DNA from: Asanoa siamensis
GTDB lineage: Bacteria; Actinomycetota; Actinomycetes; Mycobacteriales; Micromonosporaceae
Reading direction: 5' to 3'
Length of the DNA stretch: 64,000 bases
NCBI RefSeq assembly: GCF_016862555.1
Contig: NZ_BONE01000039.1
Location: forward strand, 1 to 64,000
Positions 25,703 to 34,289 of the stretch are shown here, piece after piece (positions within the stretch are counted from its first letter, which is position 1; every line of letters begins with the position of its first letter). Both the position numbers and the translations under genes were made by a program. The notes beneath the pieces were generated by a model, which did not search any database, had not been told where the DNA came from, and worked only from the letters and a program-made list of their open reading frames with translations.

Positions 25703-26557
25703 CTAGGCCCGGGCCAGGTGGGCCAGCGCGCTGCTGATCGAATTCGGGGTGGCGGGGAGCAGCGGTGGGCGTACCGCCGGGGTGGGGATCCGGCCCTGCG
25801 CGTGCAGGACGGCCTTGACCACCGCCGGGTTGGGTTCCGCGAACAGGGCCGCGGACAGCGCGGCGAGCCGGTGGCCCAGCGGGCGGGCCCGGGGCGCGTC
25901 CCCGGCCCGCCAGGCCGCGACCAGCGCGGCGTACGAGGCCGTCGCCAGGTGGGCCGACGCGAGGATGCCGCCGTGTGCGCCCATCGCCAGCAGCGGTGAG
26001 ACGAACACGTCGTCGCCGCCGAGGACGGCGAAGTCGGGGGGCACGTCGGCGAGCAGGTCCACGGTGTCGGCGTCGATGCCCGCGGCGTGCTTGATCCCCA
26101 CCACGCCAGGCAGCGCGGCCAGGCGCCGCAGCGTGGCCGCGGACAACGGCTGCCCGGTGCGGTACGGCACGTGGTAGACGACCAGCGGCACCGGCGACGC
26201 GGCCGCCAGGCGGGCGAAGTGCGCCACCACCGCCTCCTCGCCCGGGCGCAGGAACGGTGGCACGAGGCTGAGCGCCGCGGTGACCCCGGCCAGCGGCCGC
26301 ACCTCCGCCTCGCTGTCGGCGCCGACCAGCAGGCCCGTGCCCGGGTGCTCCGCGTGGATCCCGGCGATCGTGTCGAGGACCTTCGCGCGCTCGTCCGGCG
26401 CCAGCGCCTGCGGCTCGCCGGTGGTGCCCAGGGCGACGAGGCCCGCCGCCCCGGCCGCCAGCACCTCGCGCGCCAGCGTGGCCAGCGCGTCGAACGCGAC
26501 TCCGCCGGCCGCGTCGAACGGGGTCACCAGCGGCACGTACAAACCTGTCGGTGTCAT
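25703..26557 (-). CDS. Dihydrodipicolinate synthase/N-acetylneuraminate lyase family protein
   Basis: A 284-residue class I aldolase: GTTGEPQAL (phosphate/carboxylate loop), VVYHVPYRTG with the catalytic tyrosine, and GIKHAAG with the Schiff-base lysine. NxGG-type features of biosynthetic DapA are less clear, and the divergent LysR gene argues for a catabolic or specialised aldolase rather than the housekeeping lysine enzyme. The substrate is unknown. Confidence 0.87.
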   Translation of the reverse strand: MTPTGLYVPLVTPFDAAGGVAFDALATLAREVLAAGAAGLVALGTTGEPQALAPDERAKVLDTIAGIHAEHPGTGLLVGADSEAEVRPLAGVTAALSLVPPFLRPGEEAVVAHFARLAAASPVPLVVYHVPYRTGQPLSAATLRRLAALPGVVGIKHAAGIDADTVDLLADVPPDFAVLGGDDVFVSPLLAMGAHGGILASAHLATASYAALVAAWRAGDAPRARPLGHRLAALSAALFAEPNPAVVKAVLHAQGRIPTPAVRPPLLPATPNSISSALAHLARA

Positions 26558-26574
26558 GGTTTCGAGCCTGACGG

Positions 26575-26612
26575 CCGTTGACCGTGAAGCACCAGTTCCG
26601 GTTCCTCAACGG
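26575..26612. promoter_or_regulatory. Possible LysR binding region between DapA-like and LysR genes
   Basis: CCGTTGA at 26575-26581 and its complement TCAACGG at 26606-26612 stand three helical turns apart in the 72-bp divergent region. This is a possible pair of half-sites for the LysR protein. Confidence 0.35.
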
Positions 26613-26617
26613 TTACG

Positions 26618-26623
26618 TAAGCT
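26618..26623 (+). promoter_or_regulatory. -10 box of a leaderless promoter (LysR gene)
   Basis: TAAGCT, six bases before ATG 26630, with no Shine-Dalgarno sequence. Confidence 0.45.
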
Positions 26624-26629
26624 GAGCTG

Positions 26630-27523
26630 ATGCTTGACGTCCGCCGCCTGCGGCTGTTGCGTGACCTCGCCCGGCTCGGCACGATCGCGGCCGTCTCGGA
26701 GGCGCACACCTACACGCCGTCCGCGGTGTCGCAGCAACTCGCGGCGTTGCAGCGGGAGGCCGGCGTGCGGTTGCTGGAGCGGGCCGGCCGCCGGGTCGCG
26801 CTCACCCCGACCGGAGAGGCCCTCGTCCGGCACGCCGAGGTGGTGCTCGCCGCGCTCGAGGCCGCCGACGCCACGCTCGCCGCCGCCCGGGGCGGGCTGT
26901 CCGGGACCGTACGCATCGGCGCGTACCCGAGTGCCGTGCGCACGTTGCTGCCGACCGCGCTCGTCGCCCTCGCCCGCTCGCATCCGGGGCTCCATCTGAT
27001 GGTCACCGAGCTCGACCCGGTCGATGTGCCCGACGCGCTGCGCGGCCGCCGCCTCGACGTGGCTTTGCTGCACGACTACGACATCGTGCCGGTCGAGCCG
27101 GACCCGGCGCTCGACTCGACGCCGCTGCTCGACGAGACGGTCTATCTGGCGCTGCCGGCGACCCACGCGTACGACGGCGCCGACCCGCTGCGGTCGGCGC
27201 GCACCGCCGCCTGGATCGTCGGCACTCCTGGCACGCTCTGCCACACGGTCGCCCTGCACGCGTGCGAGCTGGCCGGTTTCCGGCCTGAGGTGCACCACCA
27301 CGCCGACGACTTCGCCGCCGTGCTCGCCCTCGTCGCCGCGGGCCACGGTGTCGGCCTGGTGCCGCAGCTCGCGGTCGGCCAGCCACCGCCGGGTGTCGAG
27401 CTGGTGCCGTTGACCGTCCGGCGGCGCACGAGGGTCGCCTTCCGGCGCGGCTCGGGTGACCACCCCGCGGTCGCGGCCTGCGTCAGGGCGCTGGGGGCCG
27501 CGGCCGCGGCGGTGTTCGCCTGA
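26630..27523 (+). CDS. LysR-family transcriptional regulator
   Basis: A 297-residue LysR regulator. The HTH (residues 1-60) is of the LysR type (LGTIAAVSEAHTYTPSAVSQ, then QLAALQREAGVRLLERAGR), followed by the linker helix and a two-lobed substrate domain (TVRIGAYPSAVRTLLP, ALVAAGHGVGLVPQLAV). It is divergent from the DapA-like aldolase gene and probably controls it. Confidence 0.92.
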   Translation: MLDVRRLRLLRDLARLGTIAAVSEAHTYTPSAVSQQLAALQREAGVRLLERAGRRVALTPTGEALVRHAEVVLAALEAADATLAAARGGLSGTVRIGAYPSAVRTLLPTALVALARSHPGLHLMVTELDPVDVPDALRGRRLDVALLHDYDIVPVEPDPALDSTPLLDETVYLALPATHAYDGADPLRSARTAAWIVGTPGTLCHTVALHACELAGFRPEVHHHADDFAAVLALVAAGHGVGLVPQLAVGQPPPGVELVPLTVRRRTRVAFRRGSGDHPAVAACVRALGAAAAAVFA

Positions 27524-27556
27524 CTGACGCTTGCCGTCGATCTCTACGATGCGGCC

Positions 27557-27968
27557 ATGTCGACGTGGATCCGGCCGTACGGCGGCGATTCGCACCTCGC
27601 CGCCGGACGGGTGGCCCTTCGTCGTCGCCTTCGTGCTGACCTTCGAGGTCGTCCTCTGGCGGACGGTGCTCGTCGGCGTCTACGTCAGCGAGCGCGGCGT
27701 CAAGATCCGTCATGTCACGCGTACCCGCGTCGTGCCCTGGAACCGGGTGACGCGGGTCTGGGCGGGCCAGGCGGCCGGCTTCGACGCCTGGCAGATCTGG
27801 GTGTCCACAAGCGACCCCGACCGCGACGTCGAGACGCCGATCTGGCGCCGGCAGGCCTGGACGTGGCGCCGCCACTGGACCCTGCACCGCAACCGGGTCT
27901 ACCTGTCGCCCGACGAGTTCGCCGCCACGCTGGCCGCGCTCCGCTCTGGACAGGCGGTGTCACCATGA
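27557..27968 (+). pseudogene. PH-like domain protein with probable frameshift
   Basis: The bulk of the product (PDGWPFVVAFVLTFEVVLWR to the end at 27968) looks like a small bacterial PH-domain protein (VYVSERGVKIRHVTRTRVVPW, then VYLSPDEFAATLAALR). In that frame the start would be ATG 27549 or TTG 27531, but the first ~20 codons there have atypical third positions. The +1-shifted frame from ATG 27557 (MSTWIRPYGGDSHL) has normal codon use up to about 27598. Removing one base near 27598-27602 would fuse MSTWIRPYGGDSHL to PPDGWPF. This is a sequencing error or a real frameshift; the downstream part would still be translated from 27549. Confidence 0.5.
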
Positions 27969-27993
27969 CGGTCCACTGTGCGGGGAGCGCGAC

Positions 27994-28710
27994 ATGCAGA
28001 TCATCGAAGTCACGGATCTCGCCGTACGCTCGGCCGTCATCCGACTGCGGCGCCAGGGATCGGCGCTCCAGTTCGTGCTCTACCCGATGATCCACATGGC
28101 CAAGCCGACGTTCTACGCGGCGGTGGCCAAGCGGCTGCGGACGGCCGACATCGTCGTGGCGGAGGGCGTCGGCGGCGCGGGCGGCGGGAAGCATTCGGTG
28201 CTGGTCGGCGCGTTGACGCTCAGCTACACGGTGCTGCGCTTCAACCGCCGGGCGCAGTTGGTGCGGCAGGACATCGACTACCAGGCACTCGGGGTGCCGG
28301 TGGTCCGGCCGGACGTGACCGCGGACGAGTTCGCGGCGGGGTGGCGCCGGATTCCGCTGGCCTTCAGGCTGACGATGTGGGCGGTGCTCCCGCTGGTGCT
28401 GATCACCCGGCTGTTCGGCGGCACGCGGGCGATCTGGTCGCATTCGATGGAGACCAACGACCTGCCCCTGACCCACCAGGAGGAGGAGGACAACGACCTG
28501 CCGGAGGCGCTGGAGGCGGCGTTCCTCGGCTCACGCGACGAACGCTTGGTGGCGGCACTCTGCCGCCTGCACGAGCAACGCGGCGACGACCCGATCGAGG
28601 TAGCGGTCGTCTACGGCGCGGGCCACACACCGGCGATCGTCCACGGCCTGATCCAGAGGTACGGCTACCGCCCACGAGCCGCCGACTGGCTGACGATCGC
28701 GGACCTGTGA
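27994..28710 (+). CDS. TraB/PrgY-like domain protein
   Basis: A 238-residue protein. The start (FVLYPMIHMAKPTFYAAVAK with ADIVVAEGVGG) and the end (IEVAVVYGAGHTPAIVHGLI, then YGYRPRAADWLTI) match the first and last conserved blocks of the TraB/Tiki superfamily, which in some members are metalloprotease-like. A hydrophobic segment (RLTMWAVLPLVLITRLFGG) sits in the middle. Biological role is unknown. It overlaps the grpB remnant by four bases (GTGA). Confidence 0.6.
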   Translation: MQIIEVTDLAVRSAVIRLRRQGSALQFVLYPMIHMAKPTFYAAVAKRLRTADIVVAEGVGGAGGGKHSVLVGALTLSYTVLRFNRRAQLVRQDIDYQALGVPVVRPDVTADEFAAGWRRIPLAFRLTMWAVLPLVLITRLFGGTRAIWSHSMETNDLPLTHQEEEDNDLPEALEAAFLGSRDERLVAALCRLHEQRGDDPIEVAVVYGAGHTPAIVHGLIQRYGYRPRAADWLTIADL

Positions 28711-28834
28711 ACCGCCGGGACCCGATCAGAATCGTCGCATACGATCCACAGTGGCCGGTCATCTGCGCGGTCGTGCGATCCCGAATCGAGGCGGCCATCG
28801 GCCCCGCCCAGCGGGCCCGATCGACCACATCGGC
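28707..28834 (+). pseudogene. Truncated and frameshifted grpB (UPF0157) remnant
   Basis: GTG 28707 overlaps the previous stop, as in an intact operon. The first ~37 codons read NRRDPIRIVAYDPQWPVICA and VVRSRIEAAIG, the N-terminus of GrpB-family proteins. Near 28817 the frame shifts by one base, after which ARIDHIG, the next conserved GrpB block (usually HIGSTxVPGL), can be read. The similarity then stops exactly where the repeat array begins. The remaining ~130 residues of the family are absent from the window. Confidence 0.6.
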
Positions 28835-29345
28835 ATTGCGGACCGGGAGCTGGCGCGGGCCCGTTGCCGTGACCGTAACCCGGCGGCGGGCTCGTCTGGC
28901 GCGCGCACGTCAGCACGCCTTGCGGCCTGGGAGCCGGCGGGCTCACTCGGCAGGTCCGCGCGGACCCGCCGCCGTGACCGCAACCGGCGGCGGGCTCGTC
29001 TAGCGCGCGCACGTCAGCACGGCTTGCGGACCGGGAGTCGACGGGCCCATTCTCCGCAGATCTGCGCCAGCCCGTCGCCGCGTCCGCAGCCGGCGGCGGG
29101 TGCGTCTGGTGGGCCCGCGCCAGCAGGTCTTGCCGACACGGAGCCGGCAGGTCGTTGGGCGCAGGTCCGCGCGAGCCCGCCACCGCGACCGCGATAGCCG
29201 GCGGGCTCGTCCGGCGCGCCCACACCAGCAGGTCTTGCGCACCGGGAGCCGGCGCGCTCGTCCGGCACAGGTCCGCGCGACCCGCCGCCCCGACCGCGCA
29301 GCCGCCGGCGCGGAGTCGTCCAGTGCGAGCCCGCCGCCCGCGCGG
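28831..29345. repeat. Array of five imperfect ~105-bp tandem repeats
   Basis: This 515-base stretch has no credible gene. Units: 28831-28913 (83 bp, lacking about 21 bp internally), 28914-29017 (104), 29018-29123 (106), 29124-29228 (105) and 29229 to about 29340 (degenerate at its end). Each unit begins with CTTGCG.ACCGGGAGCCGGC, continues with a block like CAGGTCCGCGCG, and ends near GGGCTCGTC..GCGCGC followed by CAG. Most units hold a stem: 28965-28974 with 28985-28994 (10 bp), 29172-29181 with 29200-29209 (10 bp), with G-T pairs in units 1 and 3. It starts inside grpB and ends at the uvrA-like stop codon. No unique spacers are present, so it is not CRISPR. Confidence 0.8.
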
Positions 29346-31712
29346 CTAGCCCACGTATTCCGCCAGATGCTTGCCCGTCAACGTCGACTTCGCCGCCACC
29401 AGGTCGGCCGGAGTGCCCTCGAAGACGATCTGGCCGCCGTCGTGGCCGGCGCCCGGGCCCAGGTCGATGATCCAGTCCGCGTGGGCCATGACGGCCTGGT
29501 GGTGTTCGATGACGATGACCGACTTGCCCGTGTCGACCAGGCGGTCGAGGAGGCCCAGCAACTGTTCCACGTCGGCCAGGTGCAGGCCCGTCGTCGGCTC
29601 GTCGAGGATGTAGACCCCGCCCTTCTCGCCCATGCGGGTCGCCAGCTTCAGGCGCTGCCTTTCACCGCCCGAGAGGGTCGTCAGCGGCTGGCCCAGCGTC
29701 AGGTAGCCGAGACCCACGTCGGCCAGGCGTGACAGGATCTGGTGCGCCGCCGGGGTTTTCGCGTCGCCCGACCCGAAGAACTCCTCGGCCTCCGTCACCG
29801 ACATCGCCAGCACCTCGCTGATGTCGCGGCCGCCCAGGTGGTAGTCGAGCACCGACGCGTCGAAGCGCTTGCCCTCGCAGTCTTCGCACGTTGTCGCGAC
29901 GCCCGCCATCATGCCCAGGTCGGTGTAGATGACGCCCGCGCCGTTGCAGGTGGGGCAGGCGCCCTCCGAGTTGGCGCTGAACAGCGCCGGCTTCACCCCG
30001 TTGGCCTTCGCGAAAGCCTTGCGGATCGGCTCCAGCAGGCCCGTGTAGGTCGCCGGGTTGCTCCGCCGCGAACCGCGGATCGCACCCTGGTCGACCGTCA
30101 CCACGCCCTCGCGGTCGGCGACCGAGCCGTGCACCAGGGAGCTCTTGCCCGAACCCGCCACGCCGGTCAGGACGACGAGCACGCCGAGCGGGATGTCGAC
30201 GTCGACGTCCCGCAGGTTGTGCAGGTTGGCACCGCGCACCTCTAGCGCGCCCGACGGCTTGCGTACCGACGGCTTCAGGGATGCCCGGTCGTCGAGGTGG
30301 CGGCCGGTCAGCGTGCCGCTCGCGCGCAGGCCGTCGACCGTGCCCTCGAAGACGACCTCGCCGCCCGCGGTGCCGGCGCCCGGCCCCAGGTCGACGACGT
30401 GGTCGGCGATCGCGATCGCCTCGGGCTTGTGCTCGACGACGAGCACCGTGTTGCCCTTGTCGCGCAGCTGCACCAGCAGGCCGTTCATCCGGGCGATGTC
30501 GTGCGGGTGCAGGCCGATCGTGGGCTCGTCGAAGACGTAGGTCACGTCGGTCAGCGACGAACCCAGGTGCCGGATCATCTTGGTGCGCTGCGCCTCGCCG
30601 CCCGAGAGCGTGCCCGACGGCCGGTCGAGCGACAGGTAGCCCAGCCCGATCTCGGCGAACGAGTCGAGCAGGTGCTGCAACCCGCTCAGCAGCGGGGCCA
30701 CGGAGGGGTCGTCGATGCCGCGTACCCAGGAGGCCAGGTCGCTGATCTGCATCGACGAGATGTCGGCGATGTTCTTGCCCTTGATCTTCGACGACCGCGC
30801 CTCGGCGGCCAGCCGGGTGCCCGCGCAGTCGGGGCAGATCGTGAACGTGACGGCCCGCTCGACGAACGCGCGGATGTGCGGCTGCAGCGCGTCGACGTCC
30901 TTGGAGAGCATCGACTTCTGGATCTTGGGGATCAGGCCTTCGTACGTCAGGTTGATGCCCTCGACCTTGATCTTGGTCGGTTCCTTGTGCAGCAGGTCGT
31001 GCAGCTCCCGCTTGTTGTATTTGGAGATCGGCTTGTCGGCGTCGAAGAAGCCGCTGCCGCGGAAGATCCGGCCGTACCACCCGTCCATGCTGTAGCCGGG
31101 CACCGTCAGCGCGCCCTCGTTGAGCGACTTGCTGGCGTCATAGAGCTGGGTCAGGTCCATGTCGTTGACCGAGCCCATGCCCTCGCACCGCGGGCACATG
31201 CCGCCCAACCGGTTGAAGGTCGCCTTCTCGGCCTTGGTCTTGCCGCCGCGCTCGACCGTGATCGCGCCGCTGGCCCGCACCGACGGCACGTTGAACGAGA
31301 ACGCGTTGGGTGGCCCGATGTGCGGCTGGCCCAGCCGGCTGAACAGGATGCGCAGCATGGCGTTGGCGTCGGTGGCGGTGCCGACCGTGGAGCGGGGGTT
31401 CGCGCCCATCCGCTCCTGGTCGACGATGATCGCCGTGGTCAGGCCGTCGAGGAGGTCGACCTCCGGCCGCGCGAGCGTCGGCATGAAACCCTGCACGAAC
31501 GCGCTGTAGGTCTCGTTGATCATCCGCTGCGACTCGGCGGCGATCGTGTCGAAGACCAGCGAGCTCTTGCCCGAGCCGGACACGCCGGTGAAGACCGTCA
31601 GGCGGCGCTTCGGGATCTCGACGCTGACGTCCTTGAGGTTGTTCTCGCGGGCGCCTTGCACACGAATCAGGTCGTGGCTGTCGGCGAGGTGCGTCGAGGC
31701 GGTCTTGCTCAT
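29346..31712 (-). CDS. UvrA-like excision/drug-resistance ABC ATPase (UvrA paralogue)
   Basis: A 788-residue protein with two ABC ATPase halves: Walker A GVSGSGKSS and GVAGSGKSS, signatures LSGGEAQR and LSGGERQR, Walker B VFDEPTIGLH and ILDEPTTGLH, and zinc-finger cysteines (CPRCEGMG; CPTCNGAG; CEDCEGK). It is shorter than housekeeping UvrA (~950), as in the UvrA2/DrrC group, which helps strains tolerate DNA-binding drugs. No uvrB or uvrC lies nearby. ATG 31712 follows GGAGC; the frame is open further upstream without support. Confidence 0.92.
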   Translation of the reverse strand: MSKTASTHLADSHDLIRVQGARENNLKDVSVEIPKRRLTVFTGVSGSGKSSLVFDTIAAESQRMINETYSAFVQGFMPTLARPEVDLLDGLTTAIIVDQERMGANPRSTVGTATDANAMLRILFSRLGQPHIGPPNAFSFNVPSVRASGAITVERGGKTKAEKATFNRLGGMCPRCEGMGSVNDMDLTQLYDASKSLNEGALTVPGYSMDGWYGRIFRGSGFFDADKPISKYNKRELHDLLHKEPTKIKVEGINLTYEGLIPKIQKSMLSKDVDALQPHIRAFVERAVTFTICPDCAGTRLAAEARSSKIKGKNIADISSMQISDLASWVRGIDDPSVAPLLSGLQHLLDSFAEIGLGYLSLDRPSGTLSGGEAQRTKMIRHLGSSLTDVTYVFDEPTIGLHPHDIARMNGLLVQLRDKGNTVLVVEHKPEAIAIADHVVDLGPGAGTAGGEVVFEGTVDGLRASGTLTGRHLDDRASLKPSVRKPSGALEVRGANLHNLRDVDVDIPLGVLVVLTGVAGSGKSSLVHGSVADREGVVTVDQGAIRGSRRSNPATYTGLLEPIRKAFAKANGVKPALFSANSEGACPTCNGAGVIYTDLGMMAGVATTCEDCEGKRFDASVLDYHLGGRDISEVLAMSVTEAEEFFGSGDAKTPAAHQILSRLADVGLGYLTLGQPLTTLSGGERQRLKLATRMGEKGGVYILDEPTTGLHLADVEQLLGLLDRLVDTGKSVIVIEHHQAVMAHADWIIDLGPGAGHDGGQIVFEGTPADLVAAKSTLTGKHLAEYVG

Positions 31713-31794
31713 CGGTGCTCCATCCGTTTCGGCGGGAATTCGCTGCGTACGGGCAGGGTTTGGCCATGCTACGCGGCCGGTACGACGTTTCCGC

Positions 31795-32205
31795 TCAGCG
31801 GACCTCGTTGATCCGCACCTGGTTGCCGGCGGGGTCACGGAAGGCGCAGTCGCGTACGCCCCATGGCTGGTCGGTCGGCTCCTGGGCCACCTCGGCGCCC
31901 GCGTCGCGGATCTTCGCGAAGGTGGCGTCGAGGTCGGCGGTCGCCAGCACGATGCTGGCGTAGCTGCCCTTGGCCATCATCTCGCCGATGATCCGGCGCT
32001 CGTCGTCGGTCGTGCTCGGGTCCACGGCGGGCGGCGTCAGCACGATCGCGGTGCCGGCCGGGTCGGTCGGGCCCACGGTGATCCACCGCATGGTGCCCTG
32101 CCCGACGTCGTTGTGCACCGTGAAGCCGAGGGCGTCGCGGTAGAAGGCCAGAGACTTTTCGGGATCGGTGTGCGGGAGAAATGTCCAGCGAATGGTGAGT
32201 TCCAT
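31795..32205 (-). CDS. VOC (glyoxalase/bleomycin-resistance fold) protein
   Basis: A 136-residue single VOC domain: TIRWTFLPHTDPEKSLAFYR, DALGFTVHNDVG, WITVGPTDPAGTAIVL, and the C-terminal AQEPTDQPWGVRDCAFRDPA, GNQVRINEV. The family includes lyases, dioxygenases and drug-binding proteins; the activity is undefined. ATG 32205 is preceded at seven bases by TAGCGT (leaderless layout). Confidence 0.87.
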   Translation of the reverse strand: MELTIRWTFLPHTDPEKSLAFYRDALGFTVHNDVGQGTMRWITVGPTDPAGTAIVLTPPAVDPSTTDDERRIIGEMMAKGSYASIVLATADLDATFAKIRDAGAEVAQEPTDQPWGVRDCAFRDPAGNQVRINEVR

Positions 32206-32212
32206 GGGTACG

Positions 32213-32218
32213 ACGCTA
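32213..32218 (-). promoter_or_regulatory. -10 box of a leaderless promoter (VOC gene)
   Basis: TAGCGT on the minus strand, seven bases before ATG 32205. Confidence 0.5.
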
Positions 32219-32292
32219 GGTCCGCGCCCACCCGCCGTGCTTCTCGATTCCTGACCGGTCCGCGCGCCCCTATGCTGACCCCGGGAGGCGAT

Positions 32293-33063
32293 ATGACGGG
32301 CGTCGATGAGAACCTCTTGAATACGAGCGTCCCGCACTCGGCGCGGCTGTGGAACTACCTGCTGGGCGGCACCGACAACTTCCCGGCCGACCGGGCGGCG
32401 GCCGAGCAGGTGCTCGCCTTCCTGCCCGAACTCGTCCAATCGGCGCGGTTCAACCGGCAGTTCCTCGGCCGGGCGGTCCGGCACCTGGCCGGCCCGGCGG
32501 GCGTCCGCCAGTTCCTCGATCTCGGCGCCGGGCTGCCGACGGCCGACAACACCCACCAGGTGGCGCCGGACGCGCGGGTCGTCTACGTCGACAACGACCC
32601 GCTGGTGCTCGTCCACGCGCGGGCGCTGCTGACCGGCTCGACCGCCTACGTGGAGGCGGACGTCCGGGACCCGTCGGCCGTCCTCGCTGCCGCCGCCCGC
32701 ACCCTCGACCTCGACCGCCCGGTGGCGATCATGCTGCTCGGCATCCTCAACTTCGTCACCGACGACGACCAGGCCCGCGACATCGTCGCGACGTTGACGG
32801 CGGCGGTGCCGGCGGGCAGCTACCTGGTGATCTCGCACCCGACGCGCGAGGTCAACCCGGAGGCGGTCGACCGCGCGGTCGCGATGTGGAACGACGGCGG
32901 CGCGGCCCCGATGACGGTCCGCGACCCGGCGACGATCGCCCGCTTCTTCGACGGCTGGGACCTGCTCGAGCCGGGCCTGGTCACCTGCTCGCGGTGGCGC
33001 CCGGACGGCAACGACACGACCCCGACCTCCGAGTACGCGGCCGTCGCGCGCAAGCCCTCGTGA
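32293..33063 (+). CDS. SAM-dependent methyltransferase, DUF574 family
   Basis: A 256-residue actinobacterial methyltransferase: NTSVPHSARLWNYLLGGTDN (family hallmark), FLDLGAGLPTADNTHQVAP (SAM motif I), VVYVDNDPLVLVHARALL (motif II) and MLLGILNFVTDDD. The family is abundant in streptomycetes and relatives, with unknown substrates. GGGAGG five bases before ATG 32293 sets the start. It overlaps the HIT gene by GTGA. Confidence 0.93.
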   Translation: MTGVDENLLNTSVPHSARLWNYLLGGTDNFPADRAAAEQVLAFLPELVQSARFNRQFLGRAVRHLAGPAGVRQFLDLGAGLPTADNTHQVAPDARVVYVDNDPLVLVHARALLTGSTAYVEADVRDPSAVLAAAARTLDLDRPVAIMLLGILNFVTDDDQARDIVATLTAAVPAGSYLVISHPTREVNPEAVDRAVAMWNDGGAAPMTVRDPATIARFFDGWDLLEPGLVTCSRWRPDGNDTTPTSEYAAVARKPS

Positions 33064-33578
33064 CGGTGGTCGGCTGCCTCGGCTGCGACCTGATCGCGGG
33101 CCGGCGCCCGCTGCCGGGCGGCATCCTCCACCGGACCGCGTCCTGGGTGGTCAGCCACGTGGTCGGGCCCCTCAACGTGGGCACCCTGGTGCTCAGCCCG
33201 CTCGCACACGTCACCGCGATCGCCGACCTGCCCGACGCTGCGACGGCGGAGTTCGGCCCACTGCTGCGCCGGACGACCCGCGTCGTCGAGGAGTTGGGGA
33301 CGCCGGAGCAGCCCTACGTCTGCCTCTGGGCGCACGGGCCGGGCCACCGCCGCCACCTGCACTTCGTGGTGCAACCGGTCACCGCGGACCTGGTCGCGGC
33401 GCACGGCGGCCTCCGCTCCGAACGCCTCCAGGCCGCGATGCTGGCGGCGGGCGTCGAGCCGGACCCGACGGAGGTGGAACGCTTCTGCGCCGCCGCCCGG
33501 GCGCGGTTCGCCGACGAGGACCTGCCGGCCCGGGGCCTTGCCGCGCCGGGGGAGGCGCTCCGTGAGCGTGGCGCGTAG
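33060..33578 (+). CDS. HIT-like (histidine triad superfamily) protein
   Basis: A 172-residue protein beginning GCLGCDLIAGRRPLPGGIL, typical of HIT proteins (CxxC), with a catalytic-type block RRHLHFVVQPV; the triad is HLHF, not the canonical HxHxH. It probably binds or hydrolyses nucleotides. It is translationally coupled (GTGA) to the methyltransferase. Confidence 0.75.
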   Translation: MTVVGCLGCDLIAGRRPLPGGILHRTASWVVSHVVGPLNVGTLVLSPLAHVTAIADLPDAATAEFGPLLRRTTRVVEELGTPEQPYVCLWAHGPGHRRHLHFVVQPVTADLVAAHGGLRSERLQAAMLAAGVEPDPTEVERFCAAARARFADEDLPARGLAAPGEALRERGA

Positions 33579-33665
33579 GTCGTCGGGGCCGGCACCGCGA
33601 GGTTGACCGAGAGAATCGCCCCACGCCCGGCAACCTAACCGCCGACGGCCCGCGTACGCCGGGAT

Positions 33666-34220
33666 TTATCTCGGCAGTCCGAACGTCGCGATCCACCAGA
33701 GGGCGCTGCTGGCGGTCACGCCCACCACGGTGGCCAGGAGCAGTCCACCGACCGCCGGGATCGCCCAACCGGGCAGCCGCCGGCTGTGCACGACGATGAC
33801 CTTGGCCACGAACGCGCCGTAGACCATGGTGCCGAGGATGCTGTGCGTGAGGACCCGGGCGTCGTAGGACTGGAAGCCCATCGCCCACAGGCACGCGGCG
33901 GCCACCGGCAGGCTGACCACGAACGCGAGGTAGCCGCTGGCGCGGTGCACCGGGCCGAGCCACGGCCGGGCGCGCAGGCCGAGCCTGCCGTACATCCAGA
34001 GCGCGGTGCAGAGCTGGAGGGCGGCGAGCAGGAGAACGCCGAGGCTGAACCACACCTTCATCGCGTAGATCGACGGGAACGGCCGCTGCCAGGGCACCTC
34101 GCCGGTGGGTTCGTGCACGCTGCCGAACACGCCGAGCGCGACCGCGACCGCCGCGCCGATCAACAGCGGCACCACCAGGAGCCACGGCCTGGGGTACGGG
34201 GGACCTGTGCGCTCGGACAC
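33666..34220 (-). CDS. DUF6529-like multipass membrane protein
   Basis: A 184-residue protein with five hydrophobic segments. Histidines in VHRASGYLAF and LTHSILGTMVYG fall within or at the ends of helices, as in cytochrome b561-like ferric-reductase folds and as seen in actinobacterial DUF6529 proteins. Haem binding is possible but not shown. The GTG start has GATAAT six bases before it. Confidence 0.65.
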   Translation of the reverse strand: MSERTGPPYPRPWLLVVPLLIGAAVAVALGVFGSVHEPTGEVPWQRPFPSIYAMKVWFSLGVLLLAALQLCTALWMYGRLGLRARPWLGPVHRASGYLAFVVSLPVAAACLWAMGFQSYDARVLTHSILGTMVYGAFVAKVIVVHSRRLPGWAIPAVGGLLLATVVGVTASSALWWIATFGLPR

Positions 34221-34289
34221 CTGGCGATTATCCGCCGTAATCCCCTTGGTTCGGGATCAATCGGACCGAACGGGGCGCATGGTGGAGCG

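Noticed and set aside
28831-29345. CRISPR array or repeat-containing protein
   Set aside because: Units are long and contiguous with no unique spacers. Unit lengths of 104, 106 and 105 break a common frame, and all frames give low-complexity Arg/Ala/Pro sequence.
33579-33665. Terminator between the HIT and DUF6529 genes
   Set aside because: Only scattered 6-8 base complementarities with mismatches, too weak to call.
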